A stretch of 64,000 nt of DNA from Vibrio hepatarius (GTDB taxonomy: Bacteria > Pseudomonadota > Gammaproteobacteria > Enterobacterales > Vibrionaceae): contig NZ_JAHKPM010000039.1 of NCBI RefSeq assembly GCF_018860525.1, positions 1-64,000 on the forward strand, given 5' to 3'. The position numbers were made by a program, and so were the translations under genes. The notes under the pieces are model-generated. The model did not search any database, was not told the origin of the DNA, and saw only the letters and a program-made list of their open reading frames with translations. Of the stretch, positions 1 to 9,912 are shown piece by piece. The first letter of the stretch is position 1. Each line of letters opens with the position of its first letter.

Positions 1-605
1 GTGGTATCGCTAACATTTCAGTACTTCATCCACAACACCCTGTCGTGGGCTACGATACAGGTCCTGGAAATGTACTGATGGATGCTTGGTGCACCAAACA
101 TAAAAATATACAGTTCGATAGAGATGCATTTTTTGCACAACAAGGAGAGATTAACACTCCTCTCCTAAATGAGATGCTAAAAGAGCCCTATCTAGAAAAG
201 TCTTCTCCTAAAAGCACAGGTCGCGAGCTGTTTAACCTTCCATGGTTAGATAAAATTTTAGATAAGCACTCATGTCGTTGCGAAGATGTTCAACGGACCT
301 TATGTGAGTATACCGCTCTGACCATCTGCAATGAAGTTGAGAAGTATGAACAAGGTAATCTGTCAAAACTTTTAGTATGTGGCGGAGGAGCTAAAAACCC
401 TCTTTTGATGTCACGTCTAAAGGCTTTATTACCATCATGGTCAGTAGATGTAACCGATTCAAAGGGATTCGACAGTCAAAATATTGAAGCGATGGCATTT
501 GCTTGGCTTGCTTATCGACGCCTCCACAATCTACCAAACAATGCGCCACAAGTAACTGGTTCAAGAAGAGAAGCTTCTCTGGGTGTCATATACTTTGCCG
601 ATTAA
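1..605 (+). CDS. anmK: Anhydro-N-acetylmuramic acid kinase, C-terminal part (5' end outside window)
   Basis: AnmK phosphorylates and opens 1,6-anhydro-MurNAc released during cell-wall turnover, giving MurNAc-6-phosphate in the cytoplasm. The reading frame is open from base 3 without a start, so the gene is cut by the window edge. What remains has the family's GIANIS segment, the VGYDTGPGNVLMDAW block (sugar/phosphate binding in the ASKHA fold) and the CGGGAKNPLLM motif near the C terminus. Its product is the substrate of MurQ, encoded 31 bases downstream on the same strand, so the two genes probably form one recycling operon. Identification rests on recognised family motifs and this pairing. 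Confidence 0.93.
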   Translation, partial: GIANISVLHPQHPVVGYDTGPGNVLMDAWCTKHKNIQFDRDAFFAQQGEINTPLLNEMLKEPYLEKSSPKSTGRELFNLPWLDKILDKHSCRCEDVQRTLCEYTALTICNEVEKYEQGNLSKLLVCGGGAKNPLLMSRLKALLPSWSVDVTDSKGFDSQNIEAMAFAWLAYRRLHNLPNNAPQVTGSRREASLGVIYFAD

Positions 606-636
606 CTCAATTTAGATGCATGGAATACCACGAACA

Positions 637-1563
637 ATGACTAACGACATACTGATAGCAACACTTTCTCACTTAATTTCTGAAGACCGCAACCCAGAAA
701 CAATGGACATCGATTTACTTCCATCATTGGCTATTGTGCAGCGTCTCAATCTACAAGATAAGCAGGTGCCTCTTGCGGTAGAAAAAGTCCTGCCAGAGGT
801 CGCACTTGCCGTCGATAAGATAACCGATGTATTTAAAGCAGGTGGTCGATTAGTCTATATGGGAGCTGGGACAAGTGGCCGCCTCGGAATATTGGATGCA
901 TCAGAATGTCCGCCAACCTTTGGCGTATCCGATAATATGGTGATTGGGTTAATTGCAGGTGGTAATGACGCTATTTTAAAAGCCAAAGAAGGGGCAGAAG
1001 ATTCTCCAACGATGGGCGAACAAGATTTAAAAAATATCGAATTTACCAATCGCGACCTAGTCGTAGGTATAGCGGCCAGTGGACGCACTCCTTATGTTAT
1101 GGGTGGACTAGAATATGCCAACAAGATAGGAGCAACGACTATCGCTTTATCTTGTAACTCAGACTCTCCAATTGCAAATATCGCCAGCATTGCAATTTGC
1201 CCTGTTGTAGGGCCAGAAGCTCTTACAGGTTCAACACGTTTAAAATCAGGCACAGCACAGAAGCTGGTTCTCAACATGCTAACCACAGCAAGCATGATAC
1301 GTTTAGGTAAGAGCTACCAAAATCTAATGGTCGACGTGAAAGCAACCAACGCCAAACTTGTCGCTAGAGCAACGCGAATTGTGATACAAGCTACGGATTG
1401 CGACAGTCAAAAAGCCAAAGATGTGCTCGAAGAGACTGAATATGATGTCAAGCTAGCCATTTTGATGATCTTGACTGGCTTAGAAAAAGAAACCGCTAGA
1501 GAAAAGTTAAATCTTCAGCATGGTTATTTGAGAAAAGCCGTCATTGATACAAATGGTACTTAA
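637..1563 (+). CDS. murQ: N-acetylmuramic acid 6-phosphate etherase
   Basis: MurQ cleaves the D-lactyl ether of MurNAc-6-phosphate to give GlcNAc-6-phosphate and lactate, the step after AnmK in peptidoglycan recycling. The protein (308 residues) has a SIS fold. It shows the [20 protein letters not shown] block that binds the sugar phosphate, the [16 protein letters not shown] segment with the catalytic Glu region, and [15 protein letters not shown]. The frame extends to an ATG at 616, but the family N terminus ([13 protein letters not shown]) begins at 637, so I chose that start. The gene follows anmK closely. A short palindrome lies downstream. Confidence 0.95.
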   Translation: MTNDILIATLSHLISEDRNPETMDIDLLPSLAIVQRLNLQDKQVPLAVEKVLPEVALAVDKITDVFKAGGRLVYMGAGTSGRLGILDASECPPTFGVSDNMVIGLIAGGNDAILKAKEGAEDSPTMGEQDLKNIEFTNRDLVVGIAASGRTPYVMGGLEYANKIGATTIALSCNSDSPIANIASIAICPVVGPEALTGSTRLKSGTAQKLVLNMLTTASMIRLGKSYQNLMVDVKATNAKLVARATRIVIQATDCDSQKAKDVLEETEYDVKLAILMILTGLEKETAREKLNLQHGYLRKAVIDTNGT

Positions 1564-1572
1564 GTAAAAGTG

Positions 1573-1589
1573 CCTAACTTAAAGTTAGG
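1573..1589. terminator. Short palindrome downstream of murQ, possible weak terminator
   Basis: CCTAACT and AGTTAGG form a 7-bp inverted repeat around TAA, ten bases after the murQ stop. No run of T follows on either strand, so termination is only a guess. It lies between murQ and the convergent small ORF at 1609-1752. Confidence 0.35.
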
Positions 1590-1608
1590 TGCTCCCTGCC
1601 TTAGCCAA

Positions 1609-1752
1609 CTAGTATTCTAAACGTTCAATATGAGTAATACCTACATTACCATCGAGATCACCAAGCATATGCTCCATCGCAGAGTAAAGCTGAGCCCCGA
1701 GGTAAACCAATTCTGCGTTACAGAAAAAAGCATAGTTTGCCATTTTCATCAT
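1609..1752 (-). CDS. Unrecognised small ORF, 47 aa
   Basis: The minus strand carries an open frame of 47 codons with clustered start codons (ATG at 1752, 1749 and 1743) and a TAG stop. The product begins MMKMANYAFFCNAELVYLGA and ends HIERLEY. It has a balanced composition, with aromatic residues, one Cys and no low-complexity run, which reads like a real protein. I do not recognise the family and see no signal peptide or membrane segment. The ribosome site is weak. It is convergent with murQ and lies just downstream of the DUF2799 gene on the same strand. It may be a free-standing small protein or the relic end of a longer gene. Confidence 0.45.
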   Translation of the reverse strand: MMKMANYAFFCNAELVYLGAQLYSAMEHMLGDLDGNVGITHIERLEY

Positions 1753-1784
1753 CAGATTTTGCCAAAAACCTAAGCTATAGCTGG

Positions 1785-2126
1785 TCAATTAGAATACTCA
1801 TACCAGCCACGTTGCCACTCCATTCGAAACTTTTGCGCTCCTTCAATTCCCTCGCAAACTCCATTATAGTACTTACCAGTGAGCCCCATTTGATAGGCGT
1901 GGTTAGGATTACAAAACTCCTCAATTCCAATCAGATAACCTTGCTCATAATCACCATGTTTTGTACTTCCCAATTTGGCAAGTTCGCTCACTGAGCGCTG
2001 GTTATTACCTCGGATACCGTCTCGATAGCCTACCGCATACCAATCACCTTGTTCAACGAGTTGCTCTGTATTCACCACACAGCCTAATAGCATTATCGCC
2101 ACTATCATAAAAGTAAGTTCTTTCAC
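1785..2126 (-). CDS. DUF2799 family lipoprotein
   Basis: The product has 113 residues. It starts with a short basic and hydrophobic signal peptide and a lipobox (IMLLGC), so it is probably lipidated at Cys15 and anchored to a membrane. The mature part has the DUF2799 pattern: W-x2-GY-x-DG, then YEQGYLIGIEEFC, then a YYNGVC segment and a C-terminal W-x-RGW. Two conserved Cys follow the lipidated one. The function of the family is unknown to me. The gene is separated by 32 bases from the small ORF downstream and is divergent from cstA. Confidence 0.8.
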   Translation of the reverse strand: MKELTFMIVAIMLLGCVVNTEQLVEQGDWYAVGYRDGIRGNNQRSVSELAKLGSTKHGDYEQGYLIGIEEFCNPNHAYQMGLTGKYYNGVCEGIEGAQKFRMEWQRGWYEYSN

Positions 2127-2313
2127 TGTTTTTCCTTAATTTAAAAGGGTTTCATAGGGTAAGTTAAGGGTGCCTATTCTCCCTTTATACGTCAATATAA
2201 CCACACATTTTAATTCTTGTTTGTCTCGAACAACCACCAAGCTAACAGAACCTAATGATAGAGGTGTGTAATATACAGACTCATTAATTACTCATCACCG
2301 AGGAGCAAATGCC

Positions 2314-3795
2314 ATGTTTTGGTTTTTAAGCTGTGTTGCAGTCCTAGTTGGAGGCTATTTCCTTTATGGAAGTTTTATTGAAAAAGTATTTAATATCAAT
2401 GAAAAGCGACAAACGCCGGCATATAGTCAATCTGACGGAGTTGACTATGTGGCAATGTCAACGAAGAAAGTTTATCTGGTCCAACTACTCAATATCGCTG
2501 GGGTTGGTCCAATTTTCGGTCCCATAATGGGGGCTTTATACGGCCCAGCAGCTATGCTTTGGATCGTCATCGGCTGTATTTTTGCAGGCGCAGTGCATGA
2601 TTACTTCTCTGGCATGTTATCTGTGCGTAATGGTGGAGCATCAATACCAACGATTACTGGCCGGTACCTTGGCAATGGCGCAAAGCACTTTATGAACATC
2701 TTTGCCATAGTCTTACTACTACTTGTCGGGGTCGTATTCGTATCTGCTCCAGCAGGAATGATAACTAACCTTATCAACGATCAGACAAACCTTTCTGTAA
2801 ACATTTCAACTATAGTGATCGCAATTTTCACCTATTACATCATTGCAACTCTTGTCCCAGTAGACAAAATTATTGGTCGCTTTTATCCATTATTTGGTGC
2901 CTTGCTTCTCTTTATGTCGATTAGCCTGATAACAGCAGTCGCACTATCAAATGAATACACAGTGATGGGTGACTTCCAGGCCAAGGACATGTTTACCAAC
3001 CTTAACCCAAATGATATGCCACTTTGGCCCGCACTATTCATCACCATTGCGTGTGGGGCTATATCAGGATTTCATGCCACTCAATCACCACTCATGGCTC
3101 GCTGTATGGAAAACGAACGTAATGGTCGATTTATTTTCTATGGTGCAATGATTGGTGAAGGCATTATTGCCCTTATTTGGTGTGCGATTGCACTGTCATT
3201 CTTCGACAATTTAGACTCACTGTCTCAAGCTGTGAGCACAGGAGGTCCAGGTCAGGTTGTGTATAGCGCTTCTTTTGGTTTATTAGGTGTGTGGGGTGGA
3301 GTAATAGCTTTCTTAGGCGTGGTTATTCTTCCCATTACCTCTGGAGATACCGCATTTCGCTCAAGTCGTCTAATTTTGGCAGAATATTTTAATATGGAAC
3401 AAAAAACCTTACGCAGCCGTCTTGTGGTAGCGGTTCCACTCTTTGTCATAGGCGGGATACTGACTCAAGTAGACTTTGGAGTCATATGGCGCTATTTCGG
3501 GTTTGCCAATCAAACCACTGCAGTTATGATGTTATGGACGGCATCCGCTTACCTAGTTCGTAATAATCAACTCCATTGGGTAACCACTATTCCCGCTATA
3601 TTTATGACCACTGTCGTCACCAGTTTTATTCTTAATAGCAGCAGCCTTGGCTTGGGACTCCCCATTTCCACATCGACCACAGTAGGCATTGTATTTTCAC
3701 TCATAGTTACCGTCTATGTCATCAAGCTTCCCAAGCAAAATCATTTTGAACATGAAGGGATAGACAATAGTCCCACTGTAAAGGAAACAACTTAA
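2314..3795 (+). CDS. CstA-family transporter (carbon starvation protein A type)
   Basis: This is an inner-membrane protein of 493 residues with many hydrophobic helices. CstA and BtsT family members import peptides or pyruvate. The family block around residues 60-110 is clear (QLLNIAGVGPIFGPIMGALY, then GAVHDYFSGMLSVRNGG), as is the SGFHATQSPLMARC segment. It is much shorter than the roughly 700-residue E. coli CstA and BtsT, and matches the compact subgroup common in Vibrio. A GAGGAG ribosome site precedes the ATG. The substrate cannot be read from sequence. A strong terminator follows. Confidence 0.88.
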   Translation: MFWFLSCVAVLVGGYFLYGSFIEKVFNINEKRQTPAYSQSDGVDYVAMSTKKVYLVQLLNIAGVGPIFGPIMGALYGPAAMLWIVIGCIFAGAVHDYFSGMLSVRNGGASIPTITGRYLGNGAKHFMNIFAIVLLLLVGVVFVSAPAGMITNLINDQTNLSVNISTIVIAIFTYYIIATLVPVDKIIGRFYPLFGALLLFMSISLITAVALSNEYTVMGDFQAKDMFTNLNPNDMPLWPALFITIACGAISGFHATQSPLMARCMENERNGRFIFYGAMIGEGIIALIWCAIALSFFDNLDSLSQAVSTGGPGQVVYSASFGLLGVWGGVIAFLGVVILPITSGDTAFRSSRLILAEYFNMEQKTLRSRLVVAVPLFVIGGILTQVDFGVIWRYFGFANQTTAVMMLWTASAYLVRNNQLHWVTTIPAIFMTTVVTSFILNSSSLGLGLPISTSTTVGIVFSLIVTVYVIKLPKQNHFEHEGIDNSPTVKETT

Positions 3796-3806
3796 ACCGA
3801 CAAAAA

Positions 3807-3826
3807 AGGCTCCGCTAGGAGCCTTT
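3807..3826 (+). terminator. Rho-independent terminator of the cstA-type gene
   Basis: AGGCTCC and GGAGCCT pair as a 7-bp GC-rich stem around a four-base loop, with an A run before and a short T run after. It begins 11 bases after the stop codon. Confidence 0.8.
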
Positions 3827-3899
3827 GTGCAATTTATTAGTCACTGTTCAACCAAAACTAGGAGTCTGCTTTAAAAACTTTAAATTAACCTTAGTAAGC

Positions 3900-4853
3900 T
3901 TAATCTATTTGCTTAACTTGCAATTCCTTGGGTACTTCAAAAAACATATTTTCTTCTCTACCCTGGATTTCTTGCACCGTTCGAGTACCGACAATAGCTT
4001 GAATCCGCTCTAGAATTTTGTTAACAAGCTCTTCTGGGGCAGAAGCTCCCGCAGTGACTCCTACTTTGACTTTACCTTCAAGCCACTTAGGTTCGATGTC
4101 TTCAGGGCAATCGGTTAAATAACCAGGCGTACCCAGTTTTTCAGCAAGCTCTTTCAAGCGGGTTGAGTTAGACGAATTCTTAGAACCAACAACAATCACA
4201 ACGTCGACATCTACGGCCATATCGCGCACTGCATCTTGACGATTTTGAGTCGCGTAACAAATATCATCTTTACGCGGACCTTGAATATTAGGGAAAACTC
4301 GACGAAGTTCTTCGATAACATCAGCCGTTTCATCAACGGATAAGGTCGTTTGACTGACATAATGCAAGTTGGTTGGATCTTGAACTTTATCTTTTAAGCC
4401 CAGCACATCTGATGGCGTCTCAACCAGGTACATTCCTCCCTGTTCACTTGCATATTGACCCATAGTACCTTCTACTTCAGGATGTCCAGCATGCCCTATA
4501 AGTACTACTTCCATATGCTTACGACTTGCTCGTGCAACTTCCATATGAACTTTTGTAACGAGTGGGCAAGTGGCATCGAACACTGTTAAATCCCGCTCTT
4601 TGGCTTCTTTACGAACCGCTTGAGAAACACCATGAGCAGAAAAAATAACAATATTATCATCAGGAACTTCATGAAGCTCTTCAACAAAAATCGCCCCACG
4701 CTGCTTAAGCCCTTCAACAACAAATCGATTATGTACCACTTCATGGCGAACATAAATTGGCGGCTGATAAAGCTCCAGTGCGCGCTCAACAATGCTGATC
4801 GCCCGATCAACGCCTGCACAAAAGCCACGTGGGTTGGCTAAAAGAATTTTCAT
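3900..4853 (-). CDS. ispH: 4-hydroxy-3-methylbut-2-enyl diphosphate reductase
   Basis: IspH is the last enzyme of the MEP isoprenoid pathway. It makes IPP and DMAPP and holds a 4Fe-4S cluster. The protein starts with the family N terminus [19 protein letters not shown], whose Cys is the first cluster ligand. The other two ligands fit DATCPLV and the CYATQNRQ region. The frame is open upstream to an ATG at 4892 that overlaps the fkpB stop, so a form longer by 13 residues, translationally coupled to fkpB, is possible; family alignment favours 4853. It is the last gene of the minus-strand run lspA-fkpB-ispH. Confidence 0.95.
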   Translation of the reverse strand: MKILLANPRGFCAGVDRAISIVERALELYQPPIYVRHEVVHNRFVVEGLKQRGAIFVEELHEVPDDNIVIFSAHGVSQAVRKEAKERDLTVFDATCPLVTKVHMEVARASRKHMEVVLIGHAGHPEVEGTMGQYASEQGGMYLVETPSDVLGLKDKVQDPTNLHYVSQTTLSVDETADVIEELRRVFPNIQGPRKDDICYATQNRQDAVRDMAVDVDVVIVVGSKNSSNSTRLKELAEKLGTPGYLTDCPEDIEPKWLEGKVKVGVTAGASAPEELVNKILERIQAIVGTRTVQEIQGREENMFFEVPKELQVKQID

Positions 4854-4891
4854 ATCATCACTCATAATGATTTCATTATCATTTGTGTTCA

Positions 4892-5320
4892 TTATTCTAC
4901 TGACAAAATCTCAACTTCAAAAGTTACATCTTGCCCAGCTAAAGGGTGATTAAAGTCTACCGTGACAGAATCACCTGCAATTTCCGTAATGACGCCAGGA
5001 ATTTCCGCACCACCTGCACCTGAAAAAGCCATAACCGTCCCGACTTCCACTTCAGTATCACCGACAAATTTAGCTCGATCCATATGGTGAACATTATCAG
5101 GGTTAGGTGCACCAAACGCATCTTTAGCTTGGAGTTCAATCACTTTTTGATCGCCTACCCCAAGCCCTAAAAGACATTGTTCAAAATTCTCACTCAGACT
5201 ACCATCACCAATCACCAACTTGGCAGGCTTGCCCATGCTATGTGTGCTGTCTGCTACCGAACCATCTTTTAGCTTAATAGTAAAATGCAGAGTAACTGCA
5301 GATTGTTGGACAATAGTCAT
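4892..5320 (-). CDS. fkpB: FKBP-type peptidyl-prolyl isomerase, SlpA class
   Basis: FkpB is a small cytoplasmic prolyl isomerase with chaperone activity. The 142-residue product has the FKBP half-domain opening (DGSVADSTH, then [11 protein letters not shown]), an inserted flap domain (about residues 65-120) and the closing [18 protein letters not shown] motif typical of SlpA/SlyD-type FKBPs. It lacks the His-rich metal-binding tail of SlyD. The start could be the ATG at 5320 or the GTG at 5323. The gene sits between lspA and ispH, a conserved gammaproteobacterial order, and its stop overlaps the alternative ispH start. Confidence 0.93.
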   Translation of the reverse strand: MTIVQQSAVTLHFTIKLKDGSVADSTHSMGKPAKLVIGDGSLSENFEQCLLGLGVGDQKVIELQAKDAFGAPNPDNVHHMDRAKFVGDTEVEVGTVMAFSGAGGAEIPGVITEIAGDSVTVDFNHPLAGQDVTFEVEILSVE

Positions 5321-5368
5321 CACAATATGGTTTCCTTATTTTTGTAAACTGGCCAAGATGCAATAGAT

Positions 5369-5423
5369 GTACAGAGAGCTTAAACCTCGCTCTGTAATCT
5401 CAAAGGCCAAAATAGGTTTAAGC
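5369..5423 (-). promoter_or_regulatory. Interleaved inverted repeats between lspA and fkpB
   Basis: On the minus strand four segments occur in order: GCTTAAACCT (5423-5414), TACAGAG (5396-5390), AGGTTTAAGC (5387-5378) and CTCTGTA (5376-5370). Segments 1 and 3 are perfect 10-base complements, and 2 and 4 are perfect 7-base complements. The linker between segments 3 and 4 is one base, too short for both stems to coexist as a pseudoknot, so the hairpins look mutually exclusive. They lie about 50 bases before the fkpB start. A regulatory role is inference. Confidence 0.45.
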
Positions 5424-5437
5424 GTTACGGATACTTT

Positions 5438-5935
5438 TCAGGATTTTTTACGAAATCCATCTAGGATTATCATGACAGCACCAATGCAAATAGTACTATC
5501 AGCAAGATTAAAAGCGGGCCAATGATAACTACCCCAGAAAAAATCCAAGTAGTCTACAACAAAACCATGTACAACACGGTCAAAAACATTTCCAACAGCT
5601 CCACCAATAATCATCGCATAGGCAATATTGTTCCACTTCTCATTTGCCGGAAGCTTGCTCATCCAATATGTCAGCAAGCCAGTAACAGCGAAGGCAATAC
5701 CGGTAAATAACCAGCGCTGCCACCCTGCTTGATCACTCAAAAAGCTAAATGCAGCCCCATAATTTTTAACATAGAGAAGGTTAAAGAAGGGTAGAACCTC
5801 AATACGATTAGCCCAGCCATAATCAATGGTATCCATGACCAAAAGTTTAATGCCAATATCCATCAGAAAGATAACTACAGCTACCCAAAGCCAACGCACT
5901 CCAGATTGCTTGAAAGTTAATGCTTGTTCACTCAT
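5438..5935 (-). CDS. lspA: Lipoprotein signal peptidase II
   Basis: LspA removes signal peptides from prolipoproteins after Lgt has lipidated them, in the inner membrane. The 165-residue protein has four hydrophobic segments and the conserved blocks [29 protein letters not shown] and FNLADSTI. The two catalytic Asp are those in VVDYLDF (by family position) and NLADS. It lies downstream of ileS on the same strand, as in many gammaproteobacteria. The lgt gene at 15.9-16.7 kb encodes the preceding step of the pathway. Confidence 0.96.
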   Translation of the reverse strand: MSEQALTFKQSGVRWLWVAVVIFLMDIGIKLLVMDTIDYGWANRIEVLPFFNLLYVKNYGAAFSFLSDQAGWQRWLFTGIAFAVTGLLTYWMSKLPANEKWNNIAYAMIIGGAVGNVFDRVVHGFVVDYLDFFWGSYHWPAFNLADSTICIGAVMIILDGFRKKS

Positions 5936-5952
5936 ATATTTCCTATAAATAA

Positions 5953-5970
5953 CCCCAGTAAATACTGGGG
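5953..5970 (-). other. Hairpin between ileS and lspA
   Basis: CCCCAGT and ACTGGGG form a 7-bp stem around a four-base loop. On the minus strand it is followed by a T-rich stretch (TTATTTAT). It may partly terminate ileS transcription or protect the mRNA end while allowing read-through to lspA 18 bases later. Confidence 0.5.
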
Positions 5971-6017
5971 CTATTGATTAACTATAAAGTTCCAAATGAA
6001 GGTAACACTCGCTATGT

Positions 6018-8846
6018 TTAAGCGAACTTACGAACTTCACCCTCTCCTTCGATATTAGATACACAACGGCCACAAATTTTCTCATGGCCCTCAAGAGTTC
6101 CTACATCAGGAGAGTGATGCCAGCAGCGATCACATTTTTCCTCATCCATGGCTAACACTTCAACAAATAGGCCTTCAATATCCGTCGCCTGAGCAGCATC
6201 AGATTTATCACTAAGAGGCTTCACAGTCGTAGCTGAAGTAAGCAGTACGAAACGTAGTTCATCCGCTAGTTTAGTCACTTTTTTAGCTAGGTCATCGTCT
6301 ACATATAGGATAACTGAAGCTTGCAGTGCGCTACCAATTATCTTGTCGTTACGGGCCGTTTCTAAAAGCTTATTAACAGCAGTTCTAACCGCCTGAATTT
6401 CGGACCAGAAGCTATTGTTTAGTTCCTCACCATCGGCAAGACCATGTAACCCTTCAAACCACTCTCCTGTGAAAACAAATTTTTCACGTTCACCCGGCAT
6501 TTCATTCCAAATTTCATCAGCAGTAAATGACATTATTGGTGCCATCCAGCGAACTAGTGCTTCAACAATATAATAAAGTGCCGTTTGACAGCTACGCTGA
6601 GCATGCCCACCACGTTTTGCTGTGTACTGACGATCTTTAATAATATCTAGATAGAAAGAGCCCATTTCAATCGAGCAGAATTGCATTAGACGCTGCGTCA
6701 CTGCATGAGTGTTGTACTCACCATAAGCTTGAATAATTTCTTCCTGAGCCGCAAGTGCACGCCCTACAGCCCAGCGATCCAACGCTACCATTTCTTCTGC
6801 AGGAACGATATCTGTTGCTGGATTAAAGCCGCTCAAATTGGCTAAGAAGAATCGTGCCGTATTACGAATACGACGGTAAGCGTCAGCACTACGTTTTAAA
6901 ATTTCGTCAGAAACCGCAACTTCGCCAGTGTAATCCGTAGAAGCTACCCATAAGCGCAGAATATCCGCACCTAGTTTATTGGTGACATCTTTTGGAGCAA
7001 CAACATTACCGATAGACTTAGACATTTTACGGCCTTGCCCATCAACAACAAATCCATGCGTTAATACTTGTTTATATGGGGCTTCACCTTTCATCGCAAT
7101 TGATGATATCAGCGAAGATTGGAACCAACCACGGTGTTGATCCGACCCCTCTAAATATAGATCTGCACTATGACCATTATACTCTTCGCGAGTATCTACT
7201 ACCGAGTAGTGAGTAACACCAGAGTCAAACCATACGTCCAATGTATCTAACACTTTTTCGTATTTGGCCGCATCGTCACCTAATAAGTCTGCTACTTCTA
7301 GATCCCACCAAGCTTGAATACCTTTTTGTTCAACTAATTGTGCTACCTGCTCGATAAGCTCTGAAGAACGAGGATGTAGCGCTGCCGTTTCCTTATGAAC
7401 AAAGAGTGCAATTGGCACACCCCAAGTACGTTGACGAGAGATACACCATTCAGGACGACCTTCAATCATGCCTTCGATTCGGCTTTGCCCCCATTCAGGC
7501 ATCCACTCGACATCTTTGATAGATTCAAGTGCTTTACTGCGAAGACCTGCTTTATCCATCGACACAAACCACTGCGGAGTTGCACGAAAAATGATAGGAG
7601 TTTTATGACGCCAGCAATGAGGATAACTGTGCTCATATGCATGATGGTGAAGTAATGCACCTTTTTCTTTTAACGTTTCAACAACCGCATCATTGGCTTT
7701 AAATACATGTTGTCCAGCAAATAGTTCAGTATCTGGCAGATACACACCATTAGAACCAACTGGGTTTGCTACTTCTAAATCGTATTTTTTACCGACTACA
7801 AAATCTTCCTGTCCATGGCCTGGAGCAGTATGCACAACCCCTGTACCTGATTCAGTGGTAACGTGATCGCCAAGAACGGCTGGCACACTGAAATCATAAA
7901 ATGGATGCTCAAACTGAGATAGTTCTAAATCACTACCTTGAGCAAAACCTAAATTGTGGAAATGTTCAATACCAACTCGATCCATCACATCTTTAGCAAG
8001 CTCGGAAGCAACAATGATGCGCTCCGGGTTATCCCCTTCGACTTGAACTAAAACGTATTCTAAGTCTTCGTGTAAGCATACTGCTCTGTTTGCTGGTAAA
8101 GTCCAAGGTGTTGTAGTCCAAATGACTATAGAAATGTCACCTTGCCCTTCATGGCCTTGGCTTAATGAAAACTTAGATAATACAGCAGCACCATCGCTGG
8201 CCTTAAAACGGACATCAATCGATGGTGAAACCTTGTCTTTGTATTCAACTTCCGCTTCAGCTAATGCAGAACCACAATCAGTACACCAATGAACGGGTTT
8301 AAAGCCTTTCAGTAAGTGATCATTATCTGCAATCTTACCTAAAGCACGAATAATATTTGCTTCCGTTGAAAAATCCATCGTGCGGTATGGCTTATCCCAT
8401 TCCCCCATAATGCCTAAACGCTTGAAGCTCTCTTTCTGACCCTCAACTTGACCTGCCGCATACTTACGGCATTCCTCGCGAAATTCAGCTGAAGAAATCT
8501 TCTGGCCAGGTTTACCCTTCTTTTTCTCTACCATTAGTTCAATTGGTAGACCATGACAGTCCCAACCTGGAATGTATGGTGCATCAAAACCAGAAAGTGT
8601 TTTGGATTTTATAATAATGTCTTTAAGAATCTTGTTTAGTGCGTGACCAATATGAATATCACCATTTGCGTATGGAGGGCCATCATGCAGAACGAAAGAT
8701 TTTTTGCCTTTTTTCGCTTTGCGGATTTCACCGTAAAGGTCTTCTTTGTACCAACGCTTTAGCATCTCTGGCTCACGATTTGCCAGATTACCACGCATCG
8801 GAAACCCTGTTTCAGGAAGGTTCAGGGTATCTTTATACTCACTCAT
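6018..8846 (-). CDS. ileS: Isoleucyl-tRNA synthetase
   Basis: IleS charges tRNA-Ile. The 942-residue protein is the normal length for a bacterial type 1 IleRS. It has the class I signature HIGH within [12 protein letters not shown] (about residue 68), the CP1 editing domain ([13 protein letters not shown] and [12 protein letters not shown]), the [11 protein letters not shown] loop (about residue 600), and a C-terminal zinc finger of two Cys pairs (CDRC and CGRC, about residues 898-925). It follows ribF by 55 bases and precedes lspA. Confidence 0.98.
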   Translation of the reverse strand: MSEYKDTLNLPETGFPMRGNLANREPEMLKRWYKEDLYGEIRKAKKGKKSFVLHDGPPYANGDIHIGHALNKILKDIIIKSKTLSGFDAPYIPGWDCHGLPIELMVEKKKGKPGQKISSAEFREECRKYAAGQVEGQKESFKRLGIMGEWDKPYRTMDFSTEANIIRALGKIADNDHLLKGFKPVHWCTDCGSALAEAEVEYKDKVSPSIDVRFKASDGAAVLSKFSLSQGHEGQGDISIVIWTTTPWTLPANRAVCLHEDLEYVLVQVEGDNPERIIVASELAKDVMDRVGIEHFHNLGFAQGSDLELSQFEHPFYDFSVPAVLGDHVTTESGTGVVHTAPGHGQEDFVVGKKYDLEVANPVGSNGVYLPDTELFAGQHVFKANDAVVETLKEKGALLHHHAYEHSYPHCWRHKTPIIFRATPQWFVSMDKAGLRSKALESIKDVEWMPEWGQSRIEGMIEGRPEWCISRQRTWGVPIALFVHKETAALHPRSSELIEQVAQLVEQKGIQAWWDLEVADLLGDDAAKYEKVLDTLDVWFDSGVTHYSVVDTREEYNGHSADLYLEGSDQHRGWFQSSLISSIAMKGEAPYKQVLTHGFVVDGQGRKMSKSIGNVVAPKDVTNKLGADILRLWVASTDYTGEVAVSDEILKRSADAYRRIRNTARFFLANLSGFNPATDIVPAEEMVALDRWAVGRALAAQEEIIQAYGEYNTHAVTQRLMQFCSIEMGSFYLDIIKDRQYTAKRGGHAQRSCQTALYYIVEALVRWMAPIMSFTADEIWNEMPGEREKFVFTGEWFEGLHGLADGEELNNSFWSEIQAVRTAVNKLLETARNDKIIGSALQASVILYVDDDLAKKVTKLADELRFVLLTSATTVKPLSDKSDAAQATDIEGLFVEVLAMDEEKCDRCWHHSPDVGTLEGHEKICGRCVSNIEGEGEVRKFA

Positions 8847-8901
8847 CGATTCTTAATTCCGTTGTGTTGGGTGACAGTTAGACATTATGCCAAGCAGTGA
8901 A

Positions 8902-9846
8902 CTAGACCGCTTGGTCTTTATACTGATGCAGCCACACCCTTGCTGCCTCAGCATCCAATTTAATGTGTTGTTTTAGTACGTCAAAAGATTCAAACTTTTG
9001 CTCGTCTCTAATTTTACTTAAAAGTACGATTTCGAGCTGCTTTCCGTACAAGTCGTCTTGAAAGTCAAATAAATGTACTTCTAGTTGTTGTCGTATTCCG
9101 TTAACCGTCGGTCGAGTACCAATATTAGCGACTCCACCTATAGGCTTTTCTGCTAGACCAAGCACTTGGACGGTATACACTCCCGCCACTGGCGACACAC
9201 AGCGCTTCAGTGGAATATTAGCCGTAGGGAAACCAATTGTTCTGCCAAGTTTTCTACCATGAGCGACTCTACCACTGATACTATAATTACGCCCTAACAT
9301 GCTTTTAGCCAGTGTTAAATCATCACTTGCAAGCGCTTCTCGTATCGCTGTACTGCTTATCCGTAATTGATCCAAACATAAACTTTGTGTATTCACCACA
9401 TCAAAACCATGGATTTTTCCAGCAGCCTTAAGCATGGCAAAGTTACCCTGCCTCTCTCGCCCGAAGCAAAAGTCATCTCCAACGATGAGAAATTTAACAC
9501 CCAATCGTCTAACCAACAAGTCACTAATAAACTCATGCGCGGTCTGGTTAGCAAAGGTTTGGTTAAAATTAACACACAGTAAGCGTTCTATATCAAGCTT
9601 CTTTAACTGAACAAACTTGTCTCTCAAACGAGCTAATCGAGCCGGTGCTTTATTTTTAAGAAAAAGCTCCAATGGCTGAGGTTCAAAAGTCATAACAGTT
9701 GAAGGTAAGCCCATATATTTTGCTTTTTCAGAGAGATTCTGCAAAACAGCTTGGTGACCAAGGTGTACTCCATCGAAGTTACCTATCGTCAAAACGCAAC
9801 CTTTATGATGTGCTGTGATGTTGTGGATACCTCGGATCAATTCCAT
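8902..9846 (-). CDS. ribF: Bifunctional riboflavin kinase / FAD synthetase
   Basis: RibF makes FMN from riboflavin and then FAD. The 314-residue protein has an N-terminal nucleotidyltransferase domain with GNFDGVHLGHQAV (about residues 22-34) and SSTAIREAL. The C-terminal kinase domain carries GRTIGFPTANI and GVYTV (about residues 200-225). It sits between murJ and ileS on the minus strand, the usual gammaproteobacterial arrangement. Confidence 0.97.
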   Translation of the reverse strand: MELIRGIHNITAHHKGCVLTIGNFDGVHLGHQAVLQNLSEKAKYMGLPSTVMTFEPQPLELFLKNKAPARLARLRDKFVQLKKLDIERLLCVNFNQTFANQTAHEFISDLLVRRLGVKFLIVGDDFCFGRERQGNFAMLKAAGKIHGFDVVNTQSLCLDQLRISSTAIREALASDDLTLAKSMLGRNYSISGRVAHGRKLGRTIGFPTANIPLKRCVSPVAGVYTVQVLGLAEKPIGGVANIGTRPTVNGIRQQLEVHLFDFQDDLYGKQLEIVLLSKIRDEQKFESFDVLKQHIKLDAEAARVWLHQYKDQAV

Positions 9847-9912
9847 TAAGAGCGTCTAAGTCCTATTGGTTTCAAATTTTATACTACGTGAAACTGACAG
9901 ATTATATACTAA

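Noticed and set aside
855..1295. Two minus-strand frames inside murQ
   Set aside because: They are shadows of the strongly conserved murQ coding sequence on the plus strand.
2217..2233. TTGTT-AACAA inverted repeat upstream of the cstA-type gene
   Set aside because: Arms of five bases in AT-rich DNA are expected by chance, and I could not match it to a known operator.
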